Origin: a virus
Length of the DNA stretch: 54,195 nucleotides
Reading direction: 5' to 3' (one strand)
IMG/VR virus record: IMGVR_UViG_3300020201_000001
Coordinates: 1-54,195 of that record
A model generated the notes under the pieces. The model saw only the letters and a program-made list of their open reading frames with translations. It did not search any database and was not told the origin of the DNA. Positions 8,701-17,472 of this stretch are shown one piece after another. The translations under genes and the position numbers were made by a program. The number at the start of each line of letters is the position of its first letter. Position 1 is the stretch's first letter.

Positions 8701-10013
8701 CTAACAATCCTAACCAAGGTATTGGCATAACTGGTTTGTATCAAAGAGTAGCTATGAATGTAGACAACGGGCTGAATCCAGCACAACATATAATGTCAGG
8801 GTTAGAACAACATCCATTAGTGGGTAACATACCATTAGTTCCAGTTGGACTGACTTTTAATCCAAAGAATGAATTAGTGTATGATTTAGAGAATGATGAG
8901 TTAGTTTATATTACAGAAGCTAATATGAATTACACGACTTTGCAAGGTTCAAGTACAAATCCAGACGCAGAATTAAGATTAGTATTTAATTTTGCTAAAC
9001 AAAACTGGAGAACTGAAACATACGTAAATGGACGTTTGGACAGAACTACAGTTGATGTATCGACTGCTACTTCATTCCTTAGAAGTAATTTTACTACAGG
9101 TGGTTCAAATACTGCTGGTTTCTTTGCAGAGCTAAGTACTTCATTAAATTCTGCAACCAATGGACGTATGCATGTAGCTAATCCAAACATTTGGACGTTA
9201 CGTAATAATTTCGTCCATCGCACAAATGCTACGCAAAAGTTAGATTCATCAGTAAATCTTAGTATGTTCTTACCACAATTTTTAAAACCAAACAAAAGTT
9301 TAACGTATGACGTCCAAACAGGTACGTTGAATTACAATGTACTTGAAGATCGTAATTATATGATCAATGGCATATTAACAATGGTCACAGGATTAGTTAA
9401 GTGTCCATCACTATATGGGGCTACTCCACCAGGTGGGAACAGCGAATCAGCCAGGTTGCCGATTATAGGTAAATTTATAACACATATACTTAGCGATGGT
9501 AACGATGATCACATACTCAAACGAGTGCTTGCCACTTTAGGAGTACGTGGAGATTCAGTGACGGCAACTCCAATTGGAACAGGTTATACTTATAGTATAC
9601 CTGCGAATGCAACACCAGCTACTTATAAGTCAATGAATTATGCTAACACTGGTTTACCAATTAGCTTAGCACAAGACCCATGCATCGCTTACGAACCAAG
9701 AACGAAACATAAATCTTTACCATTGTCAGCAACAGGTATGGGTAATAGGACATTGTTCACAGACTTAATTGCAATGAATTTTGCTACAAAGAACAGTGCG
9801 GCTATCAATCCATTTGTAAGTACTTTACAGACACCAGGAGGCACTAACCAAGTAGATGCAGTCCAAAGGTATAATATGAGTGAAAGTCTCGTCTTAGACG
9901 CTCCATTGAATGCACAATACCGTTTCATTAGATTTGTATTCCAAAGTGAAGTGATCCAGAAAGTATTTGGTTTTGTTTTTGAGAGTGTTAAATATAACAG
10001 GAGAAGTCAATAA
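5715..10013 (+). CDS. Tail nozzle / tail tubular B-like protein (1432 aa)
   Basis: Start is GTG 5715, overlapping the adaptor stop (GTGA), with GGAG 7 bases upstream. The N-terminus reads FEKGMVET ... ENYNPN ... LIKRPG, the layout of podovirus nozzle proteins (T7 gp12, P22 gp10), which begin with a GG-turn and a conserved KRPG-type motif. Near residues 910-1010 are repeated beta-propeller-like strands: LVNYRDTLWVFNREEFYRLALPNPY, then YGIAYCNENGIWLSDG (shown here in parts). At 1432 aa it is much longer than T7 gp12 (about 800 aa) or P22 gp10 (about 470 aa), so it probably carries inserted domains. It forms the tail tip through which DNA passes. Confidence 0.65.
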   Translation: MNKVIKQQVSFEKGMVETFKQEGLGANENLTSVLYLENYNPNLEQMSLIKRPGISQDSLTNYEGLNYYRGGGTFSGTLPLLTDPAGANEIANGALMPYTAPLIQDVTKFNNLVTDFIQHFAILETSNFSSNKTQLLFSKAFVEYNLVIEALMPKLSTLGTQEIPSVMVTSFSKCLDTPASNVPVTRWYNAWKNCFDMVGRVTGNFSIAMKLNQTFPGWWALGNFRDAIRYGESMLFSTSFTSDEMNALFPTIANQKLLLDYLYPVYKWALWDIRKKRYENNQFWNGVALAGQTGTTTLENIANNRLTGWKILTPTRPKGISAGIQYRTTKHEALSVFKQVDPQSNTPSTTVANNTWFDFNLMLWSEKIEDNIAYFNRFATGAANSTTASEVRTEGMLFSRVNGVVPSVNTIEYPRHNGVVKALNTLANLLNVNTFQNAYYTTSGGGGDGMMIVPEIHGRKVEAKSYVDKLGRAIKGILTTFGSVGGRTCNALLNISFPNYVQAQLPRPYFEGDELHFVTTIKINNIEYLLLNQKVVLGSDVFGVTLVEPHRTTVNTVTGNGDTSNFVVTPNCGAGEVGGPIAAVPYFARTTVDPLNPPINQDLFNYGRAVQTAGYADLGDPRPRDINAIIGERVVLVNGKPFTHSGGTPDKTFGGQSTLLKSWNTIGFTILLSLKMMQTLIEQNASSINVYLLEANQEEDFFNKVGIFSAQEPPQVLYKPSRQVDTENADFSKFGLLKKFLIDGKGNLFSYDFTNEQSYSKFNRRATNAWRQDNGYVWAVPQNYTATTPMFTTSNEPSVSVNGLQDWTRQNYLRNTLTNDTSVSVVSNTRTGNYWSPDFYVWDYPTDTTFLALGGSGKYWEGTGSELVCNIQGITFISGCRNESFELEQATVRWGVIQNGAASYDAFYVENEIKFGALPHTALVNYRDTLWVFNREEFYRLALPNPYDISTWQSLDKQEGQGAFCSKQTAVTPYGIAYCNENGIWLSDGSKPQSLTNNPNQGIGITGLYQRVAMNVDNGLNPAQHIMSGLEQHPLVGNIPLVPVGLTFNPKNELVYDLENDELVYITEANMNYTTLQGSSTNPDAELRLVFNFAKQNWRTETYVNGRLDRTTVDVSTATSFLRSNFTTGGSNTAGFFAELSTSLNSATNGRMHVANPNIWTLRNNFVHRTNATQKLDSSVNLSMFLPQFLKPNKSLTYDVQTGTLNYNVLEDRNYMINGILTMVTGLVKCPSLYGATPPGGNSESARLPIIGKFITHILSDGNDDHILKRVLATLGVRGDSVTATPIGTGYTYSIPANATPATYKSMNYANTGLPISLAQDPCIAYEPRTKHKSLPLSATGMGNRTLFTDLIAMNFATKNSAAINPFVSTLQTPGGTNQVDAVQRYNMSESLVLDAPLNAQYRFIRFVFQSEVIQKVFGFVFESVKYNRRSQ

Positions 10014-11080
10014 TGGCTACCAATTGGGGGAAGACATCTTTCCAGCATCCTGATTATAAAGTGCAACAAGAATTTGAAAGGATAGCACTTACTGGCAGTA
10101 CTCTTACTAAAGAATTAGGGACTGCAGAAGAGCGAATAAGCAAACTAGAAAGGGCAAACAAAGGTGAACCTACAGAGCTTACTAAAAGATCATTGATAAC
10201 ACGACAAGATAAATCAGTAGTAGAAAGTGATACTACCAACATAGATTTCCTAAAAGACAGTACTGTAACAGATAGCAGATACGATGCAATAGTATCTTTG
10301 CTTGCTGAAAAGTATGTTGCTAACTGGGTAGAGATTAGTGGTATTACAAATATGGAAAAAATAGCGAAGAAGATTTATTATGAGATGTGTCAAAAGATAG
10401 GTAGCTTTGCATTAAGACACCGACCAGCATCGCCAATATCGTTATTTATTAAATTAGATAATCTATTCATACCAAACCACCCAAAACAAACAAGTGGTAC
10501 TGCACCATATTGGAATACTGTATTATACGGTGATATTGCAGTTAACAAAGGTTTTGACGTAGAATTTATTGGTGGCAAGTATAAAAACATTATTGCACCT
10601 AAAGATGGTTTGTACAAGTTGAACTATCGTTGGTCTTGGATTAATGGCTTCCTATCAGGCAGAAGGATATATCAATACAAAGAAGCAGATGTATATCTCA
10701 AAACTCATTTAATAGTAAATGATAGTGTAGCTCCACCAGAGTGTGAACTTGATATTGTGAAACACAACGAACACTCTTGGCAACACCCGTTGGAGTACGT
10801 AGTAGGTTCTGTGTTTGATTTAGTAGCAGATCCAACGCTTGCAGATTATTCATGGCAATCAAAAGGAATAGCTTTTGTATGGCTTAAAGCTGGAGACAAA
10901 GTAAGAGTAGCGATTGAGTATGACAGAAGCACAGAAGCACAATTAACTGGCAGTGTATTCGCAACAGGTTCATATCTACTACAAAGAGATCGTGGGGAAG
11001 CAAGCGATCAAGACAATGGTTATTTAGAACTACATTACATCGGCAATAAATCAATGAAAGGGAAGACATATTATGTGTGA
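10013..11080 (+). CDS. Tail fibre protein with coiled coil and C1q/TNF-like head
   Basis: 355 aa, ATG overlapping the previous stop (TAATG). Residues 15-50 are heptad-like (EFERIALTGSTLTKELGTAEERISKLERA, in pieces), predicting a trimeric stalk. The C-terminal 150 residues carry the strand pattern of the C1q/TNF jelly roll: APKDGLYKLNYRW, YLKTHLIVN, a KAGDKVRVAIEYD edge strand and a YLELHYIG final strand. Such domains form trimeric receptor-binding tips in phage fibres. It follows the nozzle gene, the expected place for a tail appendage. The fold is inferred from pattern, not alignment. Confidence 0.6.
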   Translation: MATNWGKTSFQHPDYKVQQEFERIALTGSTLTKELGTAEERISKLERANKGEPTELTKRSLITRQDKSVVESDTTNIDFLKDSTVTDSRYDAIVSLLAEKYVANWVEISGITNMEKIAKKIYYEMCQKIGSFALRHRPASPISLFIKLDNLFIPNHPKQTSGTAPYWNTVLYGDIAVNKGFDVEFIGGKYKNIIAPKDGLYKLNYRWSWINGFLSGRRIYQYKEADVYLKTHLIVNDSVAPPECELDIVKHNEHSWQHPLEYVVGSVFDLVADPTLADYSWQSKGIAFVWLKAGDKVRVAIEYDRSTEAQLTGSVFATGSYLLQRDRGEASDQDNGYLELHYIGNKSMKGKTYYV

Positions 11081-11582
11081 TTGCATTGTTAAAACAGGAG
11101 AGTGTGTTGAACTATCATCGATGGTACTCACACCTACATCCACAACTACATCAACAAAGAATGTATTACTCAATACTACTGGAATGGAGATTAATTCAGA
11201 ATTACCAGCACGTGAATGGGTAACCATTGAACAAGGTACTATTATAGCAAGTGGTTATACAACAACAGGAACTACAGATGTGAAAGCAGTGCCTGATTTA
11301 AGGATACACCTATTTGACGCAGTAGCAGGGTTTACTGGGACTATCAATACGATCCCTACGTTTGCCTTGCCTAATAACTATTTGGGCTTTATAGACGTTC
11401 TGGGGGCTTCTTTTACTTATGCTGGTTTGACAAAGAAAGTATTAACTGGAGTAGGTATTGGGTTCAAAGTTAGGTTAGGTACTTTGTCTAAGATATATGC
11501 TTTTGTTACTTGTGAAACTTCTGGTACTGTATTCAATGGTACAGATTCATTTTTAATTAATTTACAAACAAGGAATTTATAA
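11073..11582 (+). CDS. Hypothetical tail-region protein
   Basis: 169 aa. Starts inside the end of the fibre gene (8-base overlap) and its stop overlaps the next ATG (TAATG), so three genes are translationally coupled. The N-terminus has three cysteines (MCDCIVKTGEC), unusual in this virion region and possibly metal- or disulfide-forming. The rest is Thr/Gly-rich with beta-like repeats. No family recognised; a tail accessory role is inferred from location. Confidence 0.6.
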   Translation: MCDCIVKTGECVELSSMVLTPTSTTTSTKNVLLNTTGMEINSELPAREWVTIEQGTIIASGYTTTGTTDVKAVPDLRIHLFDAVAGFTGTINTIPTFALPNNYLGFIDVLGASFTYAGLTKKVLTGVGIGFKVRLGTLSKIYAFVTCETSGTVFNGTDSFLINLQTRNL

Positions 11583-12178
11583 TGCCAAATAGACCATTCG
11601 CCATATCAAATAATGGCACTACAACGGTAGCAAATATTGTCAACCAATCTACTAAAAGAGTAGTCACTCAAAACCCACGTAAATGGGTACCATTGTTGCA
11701 AGGGATTAAAATGGATCATGCAACAACAGACGTTCATGTACCTGACATAAACACACCACCAGTTAATAGTTATTGGAACACTACAGAGATCACACAGATT
11801 GATGCACGTGGGAATGCAGTCGCTAACAACTCTCCTGGTACTAACCATGTAAGAGGATTGGTCGGTAAACAAAAAGAACTTTTGTTTCATTCTTACACAG
11901 CAACTGGTACGTATATGTTAGAGTTAGGCTCACAACGTAATACTCCAGTAGCAATACAGTTTAGTTGTATTGTAGGATCTGGTGCTGGTACATTGTCAGT
12001 ACAGCGTTCTATTAGTGTAGATGGTATAAACTTTACTAAAACAAACATAAGTGCAGTCACAGTAGCCGCAGGTAGCACAGAAGTAATTACGCTGGTAGAT
12101 ATGCCAGAAGGTTTGTGTCATTGCTTTGAAGTTACAGTATCGGGCACAACAGAATACTATGCAGTTATGAAAGGATAA
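11582..12178 (+). CDS. Probable tail appendage protein
   Basis: 198 aa, coupled to the gene before it (TAATG). After a basic N-terminus, the C-terminal 90 residues read as a beta sandwich: VAIQFSCIVGSGAGTLSVQRS, then a SVDGINFTKT turn (given in parts). This resembles the Ig-like or jelly-roll SVDG-x-FT modules seen in phage structural proteins. It lies between a C1q-like fibre gene and a long fibre gene, so it probably belongs to the receptor-binding apparatus. Confidence 0.55.
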   Translation: MPNRPFAISNNGTTTVANIVNQSTKRVVTQNPRKWVPLLQGIKMDHATTDVHVPDINTPPVNSYWNTTEITQIDARGNAVANNSPGTNHVRGLVGKQKELLFHSYTATGTYMLELGSQRNTPVAIQFSCIVGSGAGTLSVQRSISVDGINFTKTNISAVTVAAGSTEVITLVDMPEGLCHCFEVTVSGTTEYYAVMKG

Positions 12179-12180
12179 CA

Positions 12181-13527
12181 ATGGGTAACATGAATGGCGA
12201 AATACCAGTTATAGGCACACGTCCTACTGCAAGCAGTGGTGGTGGTATAGATTTAGTTACTAATGGACAAATCAATTCATTGACGGATAAGTCTACTGTA
12301 GTTGATGCAGATGTAACTATCATTGAAGATAGTGCAGCTACGTTTGCTAAAAAGAAAGTTTTATTCAGTGTAATCAAAGAATGGATCCAGGATTGGTTAA
12401 GTACGTTTTTGGTGCAAGGTTCTGGGATGTCCCTTACCTATGATGATGCAGCGAATACTTTGACATTGGCAAGTATAGTAGATGCAACCAAAGAAAATGT
12501 ATCGAATAAAAGTACAACGACTACTTTAGGGGGTTCGGACACTTTATATCCGACACAAAATGCAGTTAAAACATACGTAGATAATTTAATAACTGGTTTA
12601 AAATGGAAACAAAGTGTTTTAGTTTCAACTACTGCTAATATCACATTGTCAGGCGAACAAACTATTGACGGTGTTACTACGAGTGCTTCGAGAGTTTTAG
12701 TAAAAAATCAATCGACAGGTTCAGAAAACGGAATTTATACTAGTGCCGCTGGTGCTTGGACACGTACCACAGATGCAGATGCTGGCACAGAGTTAGTTAA
12801 TGCAACTGTATTCATTGAGCAAGGAACTGTGTCAGCTGATACAGCTTGGGTGTGTACAAATAATAGTATAACAATTGGTTCAACTTCGTTAGTATTCGCT
12901 CAAATGTATGGTGCGGGTGCATATACAGCTCCAACAATTGGTTCGACTGTTATTAATAGCGGTACAACTGTAACGAATATTGTTGGTTTGACTTTAACTG
13001 GTCCTGTATTAGGTGTAGCAACGGCAACAAGTTTAAATGGTCTTACGATTACAACTACGTCTGGTACATTGACTATGGCGAATACAAAAACGTTAACGGT
13101 ATCTAATACTATAACATTTGCAGGTACAGATTCAACCACAATGACTTTCCCAAGTGCAAATGCAACAATAGTTGGCACAACCGCAACTCAAACTTTAACC
13201 AATAAACGTATAGACCCACGTTTGCAAAGTGTGGCAAGTAATGCAACGGTAACGCCTAATAGTGATACAGACGATGCGGTTATTATAACAGCACAAGCAG
13301 CGGGCTTAACCTTAGCCAATCCAAGTGGAACGCCCGTGCAAGGGCAACCTATGATTATCCGCATTAAAGATAATGCAACAGCACGTGCTATAACCTTTGG
13401 TTCACAATACAGAGGTATTGGAGCAGCTTTACCTACTACGACAACGATCAGTAAAACATTGTATATATCAATGATCTATAATAGCACCGATGTTAGATGG
13501 GACGTGATATTTAATCAGGAACCGTAA
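12181..13527 (+). CDS. Tail fibre protein
   Basis: 448 aa. It contains motifs that recur in phage fibres: ENVSNKSTTTTLGG followed by LYPTQNAVKTYVDN at about residues 105-140, a pattern common in Bacteroidetes phage fibres; a VLVKNQ / NGIYT / WTRTTDAD module at about 175-210, widespread in tail fibres; and ATQTLTNKRIDPR near residue 340, which introduces the C-terminal region. The rest is Thr/Ser/Gly-rich beta repeat. Short-range internal repetition suggests a trimeric beta-fibre. Its stop overlaps the next ATG. Host recognition is the likely role. Confidence 0.8.
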   Translation: MGNMNGEIPVIGTRPTASSGGGIDLVTNGQINSLTDKSTVVDADVTIIEDSAATFAKKKVLFSVIKEWIQDWLSTFLVQGSGMSLTYDDAANTLTLASIVDATKENVSNKSTTTTLGGSDTLYPTQNAVKTYVDNLITGLKWKQSVLVSTTANITLSGEQTIDGVTTSASRVLVKNQSTGSENGIYTSAAGAWTRTTDADAGTELVNATVFIEQGTVSADTAWVCTNNSITIGSTSLVFAQMYGAGAYTAPTIGSTVINSGTTVTNIVGLTLTGPVLGVATATSLNGLTITTTSGTLTMANTKTLTVSNTITFAGTDSTTMTFPSANATIVGTTATQTLTNKRIDPRLQSVASNATVTPNSDTDDAVIITAQAAGLTLANPSGTPVQGQPMIIRIKDNATARAITFGSQYRGIGAALPTTTTISKTLYISMIYNSTDVRWDVIFNQEP

Positions 13528-14318
13528 TGAATAGTTACTACCCAACATATCGAAAAGCAACTGTTGTTAGCAGTTATGATAGTGATGCACAAGCATTCTT
13601 CACAGCAACTGGTATAACAGATAACACCCAAAAGAATGCAGTAGATGCATTGGTTGTAGGCTTAAAAGCAGATGGTATTTGGTCTCAATTAAATGCTATT
13701 TATCCATTTGTAGGTGGCACAGCAACAACACATAAATTCAATTTAAAAACATCTTTAGATACAGATGCTGGGTTTAGATTAGTTTATGGCGGAACTGTAA
13801 CACACAGTAGTAACGGGTTCAAAGGGAATGGAAGCAATGGATATGCAGATACTTTTTTAACTCCAAGCGTTACACTATCGCTCGACAATGTAAGTATGTG
13901 GTTACATTGGACTGTAGCTAATAGTAATTCAAACAAATACACAGGAGCAAGGAGTACAGGTGGTCCACCTTATGTGATGTTACGTGCTGGCGATGCTGGG
14001 AGTTCGTTTGACACTTGGGCTAACGATAGTGGTGGAACAGATTTTGCAAGCAATAATCCTTCGACTGGGTGGTTAGGTGTGACAAGAGATAGCAGTAGCA
14101 CTTTACGTAGATATATAGGTTCAGCAGCTTCTGAAACAGCAGCAAGAACAAGTACAAGCACAGTTAATGCCTCTATCTATATTGGAGGTGTTAATAATTT
14201 TGCTTCATATCAAAATGCAACTTTTGGTTTCTTCGCACTTGGTGGTAGTTTAAATGCTACAGATGCTGGCAATTTAAGAACAAGAGTTGAAACTTTTCAA
14301 ACAGCATTAGGGAGATAA
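13527..14318 (+). CDS. Tail protein with lectin/glucanase-like (concanavalin A-type) fold
   Basis: 263 aa, coupled to the fibre gene (TAATG). The N-terminus (residues 20-75) has the recurring phage arrangement AFFTATGITD, then ALVVGLKADGIW, then NAIYPFVGG and HKFNLK, which precedes a concanavalin A-like lectin sandwich in many phage tail proteins. The remainder is beta-strand with Asn/Ser/Gly turns and a C-terminal helix. It probably binds a surface glycan of the host. Motifs are recalled from general phage proteins, not verified by search. Confidence 0.7.
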   Translation: MNSYYPTYRKATVVSSYDSDAQAFFTATGITDNTQKNAVDALVVGLKADGIWSQLNAIYPFVGGTATTHKFNLKTSLDTDAGFRLVYGGTVTHSSNGFKGNGSNGYADTFLTPSVTLSLDNVSMWLHWTVANSNSNKYTGARSTGGPPYVMLRAGDAGSSFDTWANDSGGTDFASNNPSTGWLGVTRDSSSTLRRYIGSAASETAARTSTSTVNASIYIGGVNNFASYQNATFGFFALGGSLNATDAGNLRTRVETFQTALGR

Positions 14319-14322
14319 TAAT

Positions 14323-14538
14323 ATGCCATTAGGTTACACATTAACACAGGCACAAAAAGAATCAATACACGGTCAATTTTGGAGCAACGACACGACATTT
14401 AACGTTGTTAAAAATGATTTAGATGAATGGTATTTGCCAGACTTTTTAACTGATACTTCGGAAATTGCTAACACACAATTTGCTTGGCTATTAGCATTAC
14501 CAATTAAATTTCACACACCACCAACTGTAACTTTATAA
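14323..14538 (+). CDS. Small hypothetical tail-region protein
   Basis: 71 aa, ATG 14323 after GGAGATAATAAT. Contains several Trp and Phe residues in short amphipathic stretches, no signal peptide and no membrane segment. It lies directly after the lectin-like gene in the same operon. No family recognised; it could be a fibre chaperone or tail accessory factor, but only position suggests this. Confidence 0.6.
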   Translation: MPLGYTLTQAQKESIHGQFWSNDTTFNVVKNDLDEWYLPDFLTDTSEIANTQFAWLLALPIKFHTPPTVTL

Positions 14539-14549
14539 CAAGGAATATA

Positions 14550-14819
14550 ATGAGCTACAACGAAACAGCCACATGGGCAAGAGATGTATTAAGACTAATG
14601 TCAGTAACATTTATTCTGTGGTTAGCCACGGAGTTCATGGCATTACGTGATCAACAAAAAGCGTTTTTATCTAACCATAGTTCTATTAAGTATGAGATAG
14701 ATATGTTACGTAAAGACATTCTAGAAATCAAAGAAACACAATTGCTTCTGAATGATATACAGTTAGAACAAGAAGCATCAATAAGGACAGGGAAATATGG
14801 ACGTAGGCAAAATCGTTAA
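14550..14819 (+). CDS. Small membrane-anchored coiled-coil protein
   Basis: 89 aa, ATG preceded by AAGGAATATA. One hydrophobic segment (about residues 14-31, RLMSVTFILWLATEFMAL) is followed by a charged heptad-like helix (residues 35-75) and a basic tail. One N-terminal membrane anchor plus a coiled coil resembles spanin- or holin-accessory-type lysis proteins, but also small ejection proteins. It is followed, with a 23-base overlap, by a small internal-virion-type protein, so either reading is possible. Confidence 0.6.
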   Translation: MSYNETATWARDVLRLMSVTFILWLATEFMALRDQQKAFLSNHSSIKYEIDMLRKDILEIKETQLLLNDIQLEQEASIRTGKYGRRQNR

Positions 14820-15078
14820 TGGCGGCAGTGCATTAGCATCACTAATACCAGGTGTAGGAATGTTCGCTGGACCTGCACTTTCAATTGCAGGATCATTACT
14901 AAGTGGACAATCAGAAGCAGACAAACAAAGAGAAGCAGAAAGCAAAGCACAAATGCAAGCACAGCAAACAGCGGAGAGCGACGCAATGGCACAAACTGAT
15001 ATGATAGTCGAGGAACGCAAGAAAAAGCTAATGGAGAGCTTAGCATCAATCAATATGAATGTAACAGGAGATATGTAA
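14797..15078 (+). CDS. Small internal virion/ejection-type protein
   Basis: 93 aa. A Gly/Ala-rich hydrophobic N-terminus (SLIPGVGMFAGPALSIAGSL) is followed by a highly charged, Gln/Ala-rich helix. This hydrophobic-then-coiled-coil design is common in podovirus internal proteins that enter the host envelope with the DNA. The gene overlaps the previous one by 23 bases and precedes two larger Gln/Ala-rich proteins of similar character. Role inferred from composition and position. Confidence 0.6.
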   Translation: MDVGKIVNGGSALASLIPGVGMFAGPALSIAGSLLSGQSEADKQREAESKAQMQAQQTAESDAMAQTDMIVEERKKKLMESLASINMNVTGDM

Positions 15079-15079
15079 G

Positions 15080-15952
15080 ATGAGTAACGCTATCAACTAC
15101 CACCCAACAATCATGCAAATGATTAAAGCTAAGCAACAACAAGCTATTGCTAAGCCAATTCCAGCGACAGTTGCACCACAGCCAGTTGCACCACCACCAT
15201 CACCAGCACCAGTTGTACAGCAAACAGCACCGCCAGCGACACAGAACGTACCTAACATACAAAACGATGCAACTCATAGTAGAGACTATATGGGTGCGTT
15301 ACTTGGCTTAGGACAGTCTGGAGCTTCTGCGTTCTTACAAGGTGGCAATGGTTGGCAGACTATAAGACGTAGGGAAAAAGAAGTTGACGAAGCATTGAGC
15401 AACAACGTACAAGATCGTGACCGTATTCTTAATGCTACTCCAGAAGCAACAAGAAGAGCTCAAGCAGCACAACTCAATCAAGGCAAGTCACAAGCAGTAC
15501 AAGCGGCAGCTAATGTAGGTGCAGGTATGAGTAGTTCGGCAGGTTTAAGTGGTGGTGATACTAACTCGGCAGTATTAAGTGCGGTTAAAGCTTCTGCACC
15601 AGTAATGCAAGCAAGTGCAGGTTATGATTCACAATTAAGCCAAAACTTTGCAGGTCGTGATCAAGCTGATGCTAACATTAACCAACAAGCAATGGGTAAT
15701 ACGATGATGCGAGGACAGTTAGCAGAAATGACTAACTATACAGACCGAGAAAACCAATCGAATAACCAATGGGCATCTTTCGCAGCTAACGCTACTAATT
15801 CAGCTCTTAATGGTGTGAATGCTTTAGACAACTTTAAAACTATGGGTGATCAAAAGAACACAGTAGCTAATACTTATATTGATCCAGCGGACGGCAAACT
15901 GTATTACACAAATCGTAATGGTCAAAAAACAGAATATAAAGGAAATAGTTAA
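15080..15952 (+). CDS. Probable internal virion protein (Ala/Gln/Pro-rich)
   Basis: 290 aa. It begins with a helical segment, then a Pro/Ala/Val-rich linker (residues 25-60), then a long Ala/Gln/Asn-rich helical region that includes MSSSAGLSGGDTNSAVL. No enzymatic motif. It is coupled to the next gene (TAATG) and belongs to the run of low-complexity proteins immediately upstream of the giant internal protein, where podoviruses keep their ejection proteins. Confidence 0.6.
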   Translation: MSNAINYHPTIMQMIKAKQQQAIAKPIPATVAPQPVAPPPSPAPVVQQTAPPATQNVPNIQNDATHSRDYMGALLGLGQSGASAFLQGGNGWQTIRRREKEVDEALSNNVQDRDRILNATPEATRRAQAAQLNQGKSQAVQAAANVGAGMSSSAGLSGGDTNSAVLSAVKASAPVMQASAGYDSQLSQNFAGRDQADANINQQAMGNTMMRGQLAEMTNYTDRENQSNNQWASFAANATNSALNGVNALDNFKTMGDQKNTVANTYIDPADGKLYYTNRNGQKTEYKGNS

Positions 15953-17445
15953 TGCCACAAATAAGCGAACAACATAGCACAGTCCAACGGAACGACGCTA
16001 TAGAAAATTCTTTGCAAATAGGTTTAGCCACATTAGGCAGTAACTTACTTGCTAAAAGACAGGAAAAGCAAAGACAAAATCAAGCAGCTAATTTAGCAGC
16101 TGATGTAATGCGTACGGATTGGAACCATATAGACAACGGTGCTTCTATGGAATTTAAAGATGGATTAATGAATGTCAGTCCAGACTTAGGTGATTACCAA
16201 GCTCAACTAATGAAAGATAAACTTGCTGGTAACCCAGATGATTTAAGCCAACGAGATTTAGTGACACCATTAACTAAAGTAGCTGGACAACCTGCAGTAC
16301 CAGACCTGTTACAAGAAGCAAAAGATTTCAGGACAGATGAAGCAGCTCAATCAGCTAACGTAGCAGGAGCAAACGCTTCGGTGGCAATAAATAACCTTAT
16401 GAGTGGTGGTACTATTGGGACAGCACAACCAACACCACCAGCAATTGTGCCACCAGTCGTACCCCCAGCGGTTACACCAGTTGTACCTGCTGCGGCAACA
16501 CCAGCAACACCAGCTAACTTTATACCCTTCCTACCACCAGCAACACCAGCAACACCAGCAACACCAGCACCAGTTACGCCCGTAGTACCACCAGTGGCAC
16601 CAGTAGCGGGAGCATTGCCAACGCCACGTTTCACTGGTAGTGCAAACAAAGTAGCTCAAGGTACTACAGAAAAAGAAACTCTTAGCACGACGAATCAATT
16701 ATCATCAGTCGCCTTAGAACGTAAAGATACAACACTGTATCAAATGGGTAAGCAAGAAGCCATCAGAGACGAACTTAAAACAAGTATTGGTGATTTACGT
16801 AGGCTTAGTGATTTTCGTTCCATTAGCAACGCTTTAACGGGTGCTACAGACAATCCTTATACTGCGTTGCAATCATACAGACAACAATTCATAGCATCAG
16901 TACAAGATAAGATTGGTATGCGAACTAAAATAGAAGCAATACCTACTGAACAAAAAGTTGCATTAGGTGAAGTTAAGTATAGTACAAAACAAGGCGTGGA
17001 TAGTCGTCAGAATACATCTATCTCTAATTCTACTTCATCACATGGTGGTGGTGGTGGTGCTCAACAAAAAGCAGTTGAAGCAGGGAAGATAAACGTAAAT
17101 GGGGTTGACTTTACTGCATACAGCAAAGAACCTGGATATAGCTATTTTACATCTGCAAATTTTGCAGTTAAACCGCTACAAGCTTTCTGGGATGATATGA
17201 AAAACAATCTTGTGACACTGGATGGCAAGGTAATCAACGACGACAAGGCTACTTTTGGCGGCAAACCAATAAAAATTATGTACAACGGTCACCCTTTCAT
17301 CTACAATGGAGGGACAAAACAAGTAGGGGTTATAAAAGATCACAAGTATGCAACTGGTGTGTTAGAGCTTCTATTAGGTTTGGGAGTGAGTGGAAGTAAT
17401 TCACAGACTGGAAACCCTTATCCGACAAAGACAGGTCCTAAATAA
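15952..17445 (+). CDS. Probable internal virion protein with Pro/Ala/Thr repeats
   Basis: 497 aa. The N-terminal 130 residues are helical. Residues about 155-225 are a low-complexity linker of PPV, PAV and repeated ATP triplets (DNA 16430-16620), a degenerate tandem repeat that may vary in length between isolates. A helical segment follows (residues 250-340), then a C-terminal domain after a run of five glycines (about residue 364). No known motif. Position and composition suggest an ejection or internal head protein. Confidence 0.6.
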   Translation: MPQISEQHSTVQRNDAIENSLQIGLATLGSNLLAKRQEKQRQNQAANLAADVMRTDWNHIDNGASMEFKDGLMNVSPDLGDYQAQLMKDKLAGNPDDLSQRDLVTPLTKVAGQPAVPDLLQEAKDFRTDEAAQSANVAGANASVAINNLMSGGTIGTAQPTPPAIVPPVVPPAVTPVVPAAATPATPANFIPFLPPATPATPATPAPVTPVVPPVAPVAGALPTPRFTGSANKVAQGTTEKETLSTTNQLSSVALERKDTTLYQMGKQEAIRDELKTSIGDLRRLSDFRSISNALTGATDNPYTALQSYRQQFIASVQDKIGMRTKIEAIPTEQKVALGEVKYSTKQGVDSRQNTSISNSTSSHGGGGGAQQKAVEAGKINVNGVDFTAYSKEPGYSYFTSANFAVKPLQAFWDDMKNNLVTLDGKVINDDKATFGGKPIKIMYNGHPFIYNGGTKQVGVIKDHKYATGVLELLLGLGVSGSNSQTGNPYPTKTGPK

Positions 17446-17472
17446 AAACAACAAAAAAAACAAAGGAAACAA

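Noticed and set aside
16403-16585. A His/Gln-rich 60-codon frame inside the Ala-Thr-Pro repeat
   Set aside because: It is the out-of-frame reading of the ACCA-rich repeat and has no ribosome site.
16347-16649. Minus-strand 100-codon Gly/Val/Ala-rich frame
   Set aside because: Antisense reading of the Pro/Ala/Thr repeat; no ribosome site and lies within a coupled operon on the other strand.
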